From Sphingobacteriales bacterium (GTDB taxonomy: Bacteria > Bacteroidota > Bacteroidia > Chitinophagales > UBA2359), in assembly GCA_016700115.1 (NCBI GenBank), contig CP064999.1, positions 2,852,001 to 2,916,000 of the forward strand: DNA of 64,000 nt, written 5' to 3'. The translations under genes were made by a program, and so were the position numbers. The notes under the pieces were generated by a model. It did not search any database. It saw only the letters and a program-made list of their open reading frames with translations, and was not told the origin of the DNA. Below, one piece after another: positions 56,424 through 64,000 of this stretch. The stretch's first letter is position 1. Each line of letters opens with the position of its first letter.

Positions 56424-59400
56424 ATGTTAACCCGATTCTTACCCTTCCGTTTTTTGGTTTCCACTCTGCTCTTTTCTATGCTGACATTTAAAGTACAAGC
56501 GCAGTCGTTGCCCGCCTCAGAACGCTATGTTGACAATGAAGTTTTGGTAAAATTAGCACCGGGAATAGAAGCAGCCGGTGAAGAACGGGTTGCTTTAGAT
56601 TTGCTGGGGGCTCATAAATTAAGCACTATTTACGGAACAGAGGTGCAGGTATGGCAAATACCCGACATGCTGACCATAAACGGACGAACCATAAACAACC
56701 CCGAAGAATTGGGCGAATATTTGAAGAATAGCCCGCACCCATACATAGAATATGCCGAACCCAATTATATTTATTCCATTAGCCTAACCCCCAACGACCC
56801 AATGTTGGGCAGTTTATGGGGGATGAACAAGATACAGGCTCCCCAAGCCTGGGATACCGAAACCGATTGCAGCGATGTGGTGGTGGGCGTGATTGACACC
56901 GGCATAGACTGGACTCATCCCGATTTGGTGAACAATATTTGGCAAAATTTAGGCGAAGATGCTGATGGAGACGGACATGTTTTAGAGTATATCGGTGGGG
57001 TATGGCAATTTGACCCGGGAGATATAGACGGAATAGATAACGATGGAAACGGCTATGCGGACGATTTTATCGGATGGGATTTTAAGAATAACGACAACAA
57101 CCCAATGGACGATAATTCACACGGAACACATTGTGCCGGCACTATCGGCGCACAAGGAAACAACGGTTTGGGTGTTGTAGGAGTATGCTGGCAGGTTAAA
57201 CTCATGGGGTTAAAATTTTTTGGTGCTTCGGGTCAAGGTGGCTATACTTCTGATGCTGTAGCAGCACTGAATTATGCAACCAATATGGGTATAAAAATTA
57301 CCAACAACAGTTGGGGAGGTGGTGGATATTCCCAAACGCTGTACAATGCCATTTTGAACGCACAAAACAACAATTCTATTTTTGTGGCGGCAGCAGGCAA
57401 CTCGGCAAACAATAACGATGATGTGCCGCACTATCCTTCAAGCTACACGCTACCCAATATCATTTCTGTTGCAGCAACTACGCCAAACGATATATTAGCG
57501 AGTTTTTCCAACTACGGCACAACGTCTGTTGATTTGGCAGCCCCCGGCACGGCAATTCTTAGTACAGTACTTGAGGGTGCTTATAGTAGTTATAGCGGCA
57601 CCTCTATGGCTGCACCTCATGTGGCAGGCGCTGCCGCTTTGGTTTATTGCCCGGGTATGGGTTATGCCGATATTAAAGCGGCTATTCTAAGTCAAGTGGA
57701 TGTAGTGCCGGAATTGGCGGGAAAGTGTGTAACCGGAGGGCGGTTAAATGTCTTTAAGGCATTGAACAATGCCAATTGTTGTAACGCTTTGTCCAGCTTC
57801 ACGCTTCCTGCGGGTAATTGCGTTAATCAACCCTTAACTTTTGTCAATACTTCTACCGGGGCAACAAGTTACCAATGGTTGGTCAATAATGTACTTCAAA
57901 GTACAGGCACTAATCTTTCTTATACTTTTGCTTCATCCGGTACTTACACCATTACACTTATAGCTGCCAATGCCACTTGTAACCATGCTAGCACGCAAGA
58001 TATAACTATTACCGCTCTACCTGAATCTGGTTTTACTTATACTAAAAACGGGTTAATACTATCGGTTTCAGCTACTACTTCCATCGCAACGAGTTATTTA
58101 TGGAACTTTGGAGATGGAAATACAAGTAACGGGCAAAATGCTGTTCATACTTATACAACTTTTGGAACTTATAGTGTTTGCCTGTCGGTTAGCAATTCTT
58201 GCGGTATTAATAATTCCTGCCAAAGTATATCAGTTAGTAATAATCCTTGCGATGGAATAGAAGAAAATTGGACTACTTACAATTCTGCTAGTGTAGGATT
58301 GCCATTTAATTCTATGTTTCGTATTGTGATTGATTTGAACGGGAATAAATGGATAGGGAGTGGGGGATTATCAAAATTTGATGGTGAAAATTGGACTACT
58401 TATAATACTTCTAATTCAGGCTTACCTTCTAATAACGTTACAGGTATTGCTATAGACACTGATGGGGTTAAATGGATCGGAACGTCAAATGCTGGTCTAG
58501 CAAAATATGATGGTATAAATTGGACTGTTTATAATACTTCTAATTCGGAATTACCTTCCTATATAGTTCATCCAATAACTATTGATGCCTCAAACAACAA
58601 ATGGATTGGAACTAATGGAGGAGGGTTAGCAAAATTTGATGGAACGAATTGGACACATTACTGGTCTTATAATTCAGGATTACCTAACAATTCCGTTAAG
58701 GAAATTGTAATCGATGCAATAGGAAATAAATGGATTGGAACTTATGGAGGAGGGTTATCAAAATTTGATGGAACGAATTGGACAACTTATAATATTTCAA
58801 ATTCCGGATTGCCCCACAATTACATTGAAAGTATAGTTATAGATCCAGCAGGAGTTAAATGGATTGGAACATGGGGAGGTTTAGCAAAATTTGATGGCAC
58901 TAATTGGACTATTTACAATACCTCTAATTCGTTATTACCTAATAATTATGTTTTTTCTATTTCCATAGATGCTGCCGGAAATAAATGGATCGGAACTAAT
59001 TTAGGAGTGTCAAAATTTGATGGAACAAATTGGACTACGTATAATTCATCTAATTCAGGATTATATTATAATTCGGTTGTGTGTATTGTTTTAGATGAAA
59101 ACGAGAATAAGTGGATTGGATCGATTGGAGCTATTACTGTTTTAAGCGATTGCCCCTCACCATGTCCATCTGTCCCATCCTTTACAAACAACCCAATCAC
59201 TTGTGCCTACGGACCAACTATTTTCACCAACACCTCAACCAATGCAACCAACTACCAATGGTATGTAAACGGAATTAACGTAAGTACCGATACTGACCTG
59301 ACTTATACTTTCCCCGCCGCCGGAAGCTATATTCTAAAGTTGGAAGCCTATAACGGAACTTGTTTTAACGAATACACGCAGACGGTAACAGTTTCGTCCG

Positions 59401-60884
59401 ATTGCGTTTGGCCGGGCGATGCCAATGCCGATGGCGTTGTCAATATGATGGATTGGTTGGCGCTGGGGTTGGCGTACAATAAAACCGGCGCTCCGCGAAG
59501 CGACCAAACTATCGGGTTCAGTCCCAAACCGGCTGCCAATTTCACCACTTCCTTTACCGGAGAACTGTTTACGGGCATCAACCATAAACACGCCGACTGC
59601 AGCGGCAGCGGTATTGTCAATGCAGCCGATACAACGGCCATAGTTCAGAATTTCGGGCAAAGTTCGGGCACCGGCCCGGCAAGCACGGACGATTTTGACA
59701 ATTTTCCCGAAGCGTTGATATCATCGGAAGCTAATACCCCCGTAGTTGCGCTGAACAACAGCGCGTTTATTGATATCACCTTACAAAATACAGTCAATGG
59801 CGGCGCTATCAACTGCTACGGGTTGGCGTTTACTCTTCAGTATGATGGGGTGAATCCCCGTTTGCATTTCGGGGGTTCCTGTTTCGGTACTCCGGGGGTT
59901 GATTTCATCGCTTCTTATAAGGTGAATACGGTGAGCAAGTTGCTCTATGTGGGCATCACTCGCATCAATCATACCAATGTGTCGGCAATTGGCAAGGTGG
60001 CTACGCTGGAAGTTACGGTGGACGAACTGCCCGCAGGCGACCCGCCGCTTTATAGTATGCCGGTTACCGGCGCTTCCGTTACAGACAACAACGGGTATCT
60101 TATTCCTATGGGAGCCGGCGCTACCGCATCTATGCAGGTTTTCGAGTATCTTGCACAAGAACAAGCGCCTCTACTCAATGCCAAAGTATTGCTTCAGGGT
60201 GCTATACCCGGTGATATCTTTATAGGTGCACCGCAAATGAATACGACATTACGCAGCAGTAATCTGCTACCGGTACAACAACCCTATCATGTTCTTCCAT
60301 GGTTTTATCCAGGTACGGAAAGTGCGGGTTCGCCGGCAAACCTTCCTTCAAATGCAGTTGATTGGGTCTTGCTCGAATTTCGTCATGCCGTTACAAACGC
60401 TATCGTTTGGCAAAAAGCAGCCATTTTATTGAACGATGGTAGCATACAGGATGCCATCAACCCGATACCCGGAAGAGTGCGCTTAGAATCAACGCTTACG
60501 GGCGATTTGGTTTCGGCAAACCAATCTTACTATTTGATAGTACGGCACAGAAACCACCTCGCCGTTGCAAGCAGCACACCCTTACCCATCTCAGGCAACC
60601 TGATGACCTTTAATTTTACCTTACAACCCGGTGCGGCTTTGGGCAGCAACCAACTCACACCCGTAGGCGGGCAATACGCGATGAAAGCAGGAGATGTTTT
60701 TGCAGATGGAGTGATACATTTTGGAGATTACAATGCCTACGCAACAAACCCAAACATGAGCAATCAATATCACCGAAACGACTGTAACTTAGATGGCAAT
60801 GTTAATGCAACCGACTTTCAAACGCTTGCACCCAATATCAGTAGTATTGGGGTAAATATGGTGAGGTATAATATTGAGTTATAG
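56424..60884 (+). CDS. Secreted subtilase with PKD, seven-repeat propeller and dockerin-like modules
   Basis: 1486 residues with a signal peptide (LLFSMLTFKVQAQ) and an N-terminal propeptide-like domain (YVDNEVLVKLAPGI). About 150-455 is an S8 serine peptidase with the triad motifs VVGVIDTGIDWTHPD (Asp), SHGTHCAGTIG (His) and SGTSMAAPHVAGAA (Ser). Two PKD-like domains follow (about 465-610; FGDGNTSNGQNAVHTY). About 613-905 holds seven KWIG repeats of the Reg_prop type (FDGTNWTTYN), a likely seven-bladed propeller. Then a PKD-like unit, the WPGD/KHADC dockerin-like module (about 990-1080) and cohesin-like and dockerin-like parts. No obvious T9SS sorting domain: it ends GVNMVRYNIEL. Lies in the segment bounded by oppC repeats. 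Confidence 0.88.
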   Translation: MLTRFLPFRFLVSTLLFSMLTFKVQAQSLPASERYVDNEVLVKLAPGIEAAGEERVALDLLGAHKLSTIYGTEVQVWQIPDMLTINGRTINNPEELGEYLKNSPHPYIEYAEPNYIYSISLTPNDPMLGSLWGMNKIQAPQAWDTETDCSDVVVGVIDTGIDWTHPDLVNNIWQNLGEDADGDGHVLEYIGGVWQFDPGDIDGIDNDGNGYADDFIGWDFKNNDNNPMDDNSHGTHCAGTIGAQGNNGLGVVGVCWQVKLMGLKFFGASGQGGYTSDAVAALNYATNMGIKITNNSWGGGGYSQTLYNAILNAQNNNSIFVAAAGNSANNNDDVPHYPSSYTLPNIISVAATTPNDILASFSNYGTTSVDLAAPGTAILSTVLEGAYSSYSGTSMAAPHVAGAAALVYCPGMGYADIKAAILSQVDVVPELAGKCVTGGRLNVFKALNNANCCNALSSFTLPAGNCVNQPLTFVNTSTGATSYQWLVNNVLQSTGTNLSYTFASSGTYTITLIAANATCNHASTQDITITALPESGFTYTKNGLILSVSATTSIATSYLWNFGDGNTSNGQNAVHTYTTFGTYSVCLSVSNSCGINNSCQSISVSNNPCDGIEENWTTYNSASVGLPFNSMFRIVIDLNGNKWIGSGGLSKFDGENWTTYNTSNSGLPSNNVTGIAIDTDGVKWIGTSNAGLAKYDGINWTVYNTSNSELPSYIVHPITIDASNNKWIGTNGGGLAKFDGTNWTHYWSYNSGLPNNSVKEIVIDAIGNKWIGTYGGGLSKFDGTNWTTYNISNSGLPHNYIESIVIDPAGVKWIGTWGGLAKFDGTNWTIYNTSNSLLPNNYVFSISIDAAGNKWIGTNLGVSKFDGTNWTTYNSSNSGLYYNSVVCIVLDENENKWIGSIGAITVLSDCPSPCPSVPSFTNNPITCAYGPTIFTNTSTNATNYQWYVNGINVSTDTDLTYTFPAAGSYILKLEAYNGTCFNEYTQTVTVSSDCVWPGDANADGVVNMMDWLALGLAYNKTGAPRSDQTIGFSPKPAANFTTSFTGELFTGINHKHADCSGSGIVNAADTTAIVQNFGQSSGTGPASTDDFDNFPEALISSEANTPVVALNNSAFIDITLQNTVNGGAINCYGLAFTLQYDGVNPRLHFGGSCFGTPGVDFIASYKVNTVSKLLYVGITRINHTNVSAIGKVATLEVTVDELPAGDPPLYSMPVTGASVTDNNGYLIPMGAGATASMQVFEYLAQEQAPLLNAKVLLQGAIPGDIFIGAPQMNTTLRSSNLLPVQQPYHVLPWFYPGTESAGSPANLPSNAVDWVLLEFRHAVTNAIVWQKAAILLNDGSIQDAINPIPGRVRLESTLTGDLVSANQSYYLIVRHRNHLAVASSTPLPISGNLMTFNFTLQPGAALGSNQLTPVGGQYAMKAGDVFADGVIHFGDYNAYATNPNMSNQYHRNDCNLDGNVNATDFQTLAPNISSIGVNMVRYNIEL
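58267..59140 (+). repeat. Seven propeller repeats inside the subtilase gene
   Basis: Units of about 130-140 bp sharing AAATGGATTGGAAC and AAATTTGATGGAAC words, encoding KWIG and KFDGTNWT. The 3rd and 4th units are nearly identical, suggesting recent internal duplication or conversion. AT-rich compared with the GC-rich part of the gene after about 59400. Confidence 0.75.
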
Positions 60885-61325
60885 TTTGAGTTGTTTTGTC
60901 CATTATAAAAAAGTGTTACAGTCAATCAACTAAGCCTCCGATGCCTTGGATTCATAGTTTGCCTCACTCCTTGCACTTTCATAGCGTTGGGCGCAATGTA
61001 TTTGGGACGAAAGCAGTAGGTTATAAATTTGGGCAATCCGATTGTTGTGTAATAGACAAAATCATTGCCAAGTAAATTATCGAGATTGATGGGTAAAAGT
61101 GGTGTTATCAAAGGTGTCAGTAGGGGGGGACCCTGAAATTTGGGTGACGATTTCAGTGAAACCCCAAAAGAACTTGTAAACTTCCGAGAAGACAAATATT
61201 TCAATAATGGGAGGAATTGTACCAGATTTTTAAACAACCTTTCTTAAAGATAATCGAAATTGTTCTTTGAGGGTTTGTTGTTTTATTTAACACCATTATG
61301 TCTGTTTAACAATTTCAATTCTTTG
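60885..61325. other. Intergenic region at the right end of the bracketed segment
   Basis: 441 bp; holds only the doubtful ORF above. No inverted terminal repeats or integrase were found. Confidence 0.45.
60926..61237 (-). CDS. Doubtful ORF, 103 aa
   Basis: An open frame of 103 residues, starting MFKNLVQFLPLLKYLSS, with Pro/Leu-rich middle and a basic end (QTMNPRHRRLS). No family was recognised, and there is no clear promoter octamer. It lies between the subtilase and the permease inside the bracketed segment, so it may be a remnant of a mobile element or simply non-coding. Confidence 0.25.
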   Translation of the reverse strand: MFKNLVQFLPLLKYLSSRKFTSSFGVSLKSSPKFQGPPLLTPLITPLLPINLDNLLGNDFVYYTTIGLPKFITYCFRPKYIAPNAMKVQGVRQTMNPRHRRLS

Positions 61326-62654
61326 TTACTGTTTCAAACGAGGGTCTAAAGCATCAGTCAATCCTTCGCCGATGAGGTTAAAAATAGTAACTGTGATAAA
61401 GATGGCAGTACCCGGAAAAATAGCCAGCCACCAGGCGGGGAAATGAGTTCTTGCCAGATTTAACAAAGAACCCCAGGTAACTTCTTCAGCAGCCACGCCA
61501 ATTCCTAAAAACGACAAAAAGGCTTCGGTTAAAATAGCACTTGCAATTCCAAAAGCAATGGTTATCAACACGGGTGTCAGCGCATTAGGTATGGCATGAC
61601 GAAAAATAATCCGAGCTTCGCTAAAACCCATTGCCTGTGCAGCTTCGATATATTCGAGATTTCGGATTCTCAATAACTCTGCCCGTATGAAGCGGGCGAT
61701 ACTTGTCCATGATATAAATCCGATAATTACCATCACATTGATGATAGAAGGTTTTGTTAAGGCTACGATAGATAAAATCAGCAATAAACCGGGTATTGAA
61801 TTGAAAACTTCAATCAGACGCATGATGAGAAGGTCTGTTGCTATATTGACCCTATTTCCTAACAGCGGAACTTTTTTCAAAACAGTTGCTAAAAGGTTTA
61901 CAATTATCAGGATGCCGGTAAAAATGCCAATACTGATCAGGAGTTGTTTCATAAAACCTCCACTTTCGGCAGCACCTTCTCCCATCGCATAACCCCGGGC
62001 AATAAAAGCATAAAATACAGCCAGTACGATACCTAAAAGATTGAGGTATAACCTGATTCGGGACATTTGAAGCCGACTATCTCCAAAGTAACCGGCAAGA
62101 GAACCTAAAAAGATACCTATCATAGAGGCAATAGACATTGCGATGATTCCTACAGAAATTGCTACTCGTGTGCCATGTATCATTCCTGCTGCAACATCAC
62201 GACCAAGCTCGTCCGTACCCAGAATATGCTTCCACCGCCACGATTTTACCCGTTGTTCGGCAAATGGGCTGACAAAATTTCGGTTTGACTTGTCAATAGT
62301 TGTAGAAGAATAAGGTATAGGTGGCCAAACTGCAAAATCGTAATTGTGTTCGTCCCAACGTTTGGTTACAAATTGTTGATCCCATTTACCTAATCCCAAG
62401 CTGACGGAATACTGTTTTAATACCGGAAACATCAGCTTTCCGTCTAATTTACAAACCAACGGGCGTTCATTGGATAAAAAATCGGCAAAAACGGCAATAA
62501 ACAGAATGACATAGAAAATTCGCAAAGACCAGACAGCTAACCGGTTTTTATTGAACTGACGTTTTACATTCGCCCAATAACTTTGATCGCTATTTGGCGT
62601 ATTGTTTAGGATTGCCTCTTCGATTTGCTTTGTTTTCTTTTTGCCAAAAATCAT
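61326..62654 (-). CDS. Peptide ABC transporter permease (OppC/DppC-like)
   Basis: 442 residues. N-terminal cytoplasmic part plus a transmembrane helix (about 40-60), a ~100-residue periplasmic region, then the permease core with six helices. The EAA loop is 'EAAQAMGFSEARIIFRHAIPNALTPVLI' split as EAAQAMGFSEARII and FRHAIPNALTPV; the C-terminal end is LTDALDPRLKQ. It forms a heterodimeric channel with the OppB-like protein encoded 36 bp upstream. Its last 189 bp, bar the final codons, are duplicated at 53733-53921. Confidence 0.92.
   Translation of the reverse strand: MIFGKKKTKQIEEAILNNTPNSDQSYWANVKRQFNKNRLAVWSLRIFYVILFIAVFADFLSNERPLVCKLDGKLMFPVLKQYSVSLGLGKWDQQFVTKRWDEHNYDFAVWPPIPYSSTTIDKSNRNFVSPFAEQRVKSWRWKHILGTDELGRDVAAGMIHGTRVAISVGIIAMSIASMIGIFLGSLAGYFGDSRLQMSRIRLYLNLLGIVLAVFYAFIARGYAMGEGAAESGGFMKQLLISIGIFTGILIIVNLLATVLKKVPLLGNRVNIATDLLIMRLIEVFNSIPGLLLILSIVALTKPSIINVMVIIGFISWTSIARFIRAELLRIRNLEYIEAAQAMGFSEARIIFRHAIPNALTPVLITIAFGIASAILTEAFLSFLGIGVAAEEVTWGSLLNLARTHFPAWWLAIFPGTAIFITVTIFNLIGEGLTDALDPRLKQ
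61342..61530. repeat. oppC 3'-end direct repeat, right copy
   Basis: 98% identical (186 of 189) to 53733-53921, in the same orientation. Marks the right edge of the 7.4-kb bracketed segment. Confidence 0.88.
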
Positions 62655-62690
62655 GAATAAAGGGTATTTTTAAAGGATTAGGGTTGAGGT

Positions 62691-64000
62691 TTAGGATTTG
62701 TTGCTGTATGTAACCCGCGGATCAACAAGCGCATATAACAAGTCGGCAACCAGATTGCCAACCATAGTTAAAATTGCGGCAAACATCAGGATAGTAAATA
62801 CCACCGGCCAATCACGGGCGACAATGGAATCAACGGCTAATTTTCCCATACCGGGAATGCTGTAAATAACTTCAATGGTTACAGCACCTGCGATAGCCGC
62901 AGGAAAAATATAGGCAAACAAAGTTATAATGGGAAACAGTGAGTTTCTGAATGCATGTTTCCACACAATTGTTTTTTCTTCAAGCCCTTTTGCTTTGGCA
63001 GTCCGGATATAATCCTGCCGGATAACAGTTAACATGCCACCGCGCATTTGCCGGGAAATAAATGCAAACGAACCATAAGTTACACAAAAGATAGGCAATG
63101 CAAGGTGGTGCAGGATATCGAGCGCCCGGGTGAAAAAAGGAGTATCTGACAGCAGGTCAGTAACGCCTCCGGTTGGAAACCAGTTCAGCCACTCGCCATA
63201 TTCGGAGGTTGTAAAAAACACAATGAGTATAGTCCCTATCCAAAATGAAGGCAGGGAGTATAAAATAAACAATGCCGTTGTAACTATGCGGTCATAGACC
63301 TGATCTTTTTTAACTGCGGTAGTAACTCCTATCGGAACGGCAATCAGATAAGCCAATATGATGGAAATAAAGTTAATGATCAGTGTCCATCTAAGAGCGT
63401 CCCACATTTTGCTTCCTACAGGTCGGTTGTCTAAGTATGAAATTCCGAAATTACCGGTAAAGAAATTGGTAATCCAGTGATGGTACTGGTTTTTAAATCC
63501 ATACCATTTAATGGAAGGGATATAGTTTTTATATGTTGTTGCCTGAGACTTGATGTTTTCATAATCGGTTGCCACATTTCCGGCAAGGGGGCGAAGCACA
63601 CTTAAAGAATTGCTGTCGGATAATGTTGTCTGAATTTCTTGAATGGCGAACTCTATCCTGTTACTTTTATGATTGATCAGCAAATCTTTAACATGCCGGG
63701 AAACCGTATTACGGGCAATGGAAATAGAAGTATCTGAAGGGATATAGGCCAAATCTCTTTCCAACTTTTTTAAAGAAAGGTAGTAATTGGAAATCTGTTG
63801 CCAATTTCCATATTGGCTTATCAATACAGAAAGATTTTCCCGTTCAGATTTTTTAATAATCTGATGTAAGGTATCTGGAAATGCTGCCGTAGAGAATGCT
63901 CCGTAGAAGACCGGCAAATCCAAACCGAGCCTTCTCGATACTTCTTCATAGGCCTGAACAGAAGCCTTTTGACCAGATTCGCCCGATTGGCCTTTGACCA
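62691..64000 (-). CDS. Peptide ABC transporter permease (OppB/DppB-like), 5' end outside window
   Basis: The frame is open to the right edge, so the visible 436 codons are a C-terminal part. A long periplasmic region (about the first 150 visible residues, helical, with 'YGNWQQISNYYLSLKKLERDLA') precedes the permease core: WTLIINFISIILAYLIAVPIG, SLPSFWIGTI, the EAA loop RTAKAKGLEEKTIVWKHAFRNSL, and the C-terminal IPGMGKLAVDSI and LADLLYALVDPRV. Large periplasmic insertions of this kind occur in Bacteroidota OppB proteins. It is 36 bp upstream of oppC-like. Confidence 0.88.
   Translation of the reverse strand, partial: VKGQSGESGQKASVQAYEEVSRRLGLDLPVFYGAFSTAAFPDTLHQIIKKSERENLSVLISQYGNWQQISNYYLSLKKLERDLAYIPSDTSISIARNTVSRHVKDLLINHKSNRIEFAIQEIQTTLSDSNSLSVLRPLAGNVATDYENIKSQATTYKNYIPSIKWYGFKNQYHHWITNFFTGNFGISYLDNRPVGSKMWDALRWTLIINFISIILAYLIAVPIGVTTAVKKDQVYDRIVTTALFILYSLPSFWIGTILIVFFTTSEYGEWLNWFPTGGVTDLLSDTPFFTRALDILHHLALPIFCVTYGSFAFISRQMRGGMLTVIRQDYIRTAKAKGLEEKTIVWKHAFRNSLFPIITLFAYIFPAAIAGAVTIEVIYSIPGMGKLAVDSIVARDWPVVFTILMFAAILTMVGNLVADLLYALVDPRVTYSNKS

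Overview
The window looks like a chromosomal piece of a Bacteroidota bacterium, probably of the Saprospiria/Chitinophagales type. The support is: AT-rich intergenic DNA; many -7 elements of the form TAnnTTTG in place of an E. coli type -10; secreted multidomain proteins ending in a type IX secretion (T9SS) sorting domain; a fused CcoN-CcoO cytochrome oxidase subunit; SdhCAB of the type-B succinate dehydrogenase kind; and a dockerin-like 'WPGD...KHADC' module that I associate from memory with Saprospiria-type secreted proteins. No rRNA and no CRISPR array were seen; there is one initiator tRNA.

Layout. 1-2604 (minus): a small signalling cluster with a coiled-coil protein, a roadblock/longin-like protein, a Rab-like small GTPase and the start of a sensor-kinase-like protein. 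2927-5425: copper P-type ATPase CcoI. 5484-6914: helical-repeat protein of unknown role. 7255-8655: T9SS protein with dockerin-like module. 9133-16152: the cbb3 oxidase operon and its assembly genes (ccoS, ccoNO, ccoQ, a small membrane protein, ccoP, ccoG, fixH, TauE/SafE-like). 16491-23972: a lipoprotein with metal-binding-like repeats, DUF2147 protein, a 1199-residue envelope protein, and a PD40-OmpA protein. 24978-30542 (minus): dapA, a small unknown gene, accA, sdhB and sdhA. 30691-34089: sdhC duplicated around an IS1634-like insertion sequence. 34365-47872: TonB-dependent receptor, lipoprotein, two large T9SS proteins (one with a GH18 domain), and small housekeeping or stress genes ending with a TlpA-like thioredoxin. 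48086-53049: DUF6029-type outer-membrane protein, tRNA-fMet, era, der and rfaE2. 53714-61341: a segment bracketed by two copies of the 3' end of an oppC-like gene, carrying a helical-repeat protein, hairpin repeats and a giant subtilase with a seven-repeat propeller. 61326-64000 (minus): peptide ABC permeases.

How the genes fit together. CcoI (copper export), CcoS, CcoG, FixH and the TauE/SafE-like protein build the cbb3 oxidase encoded by ccoNO-Q-P, and SdhCAB feeds electrons to the same respiratory chain. A candidate Crp/Fnr-type palindrome sits about 41 bp upstream of the predicted cbb3 transcription start.

The most unusual signals are: (1) an IS1634-like element flanked by 838/841-bp direct repeats covering almost all of sdhC, consistent with an extremely long target duplication; (2) two long intergenic arrays (about 24297-24611 and 53140-53495) of degenerate repeats with an exact 21-bp period and shared core words; (3) a Rab-like GTPase/roadblock module next to a sensor protein whose H-box lacks its histidine; (4) a 7.4-kb segment whose junction restores the oppC C-terminus with synonymous codons.
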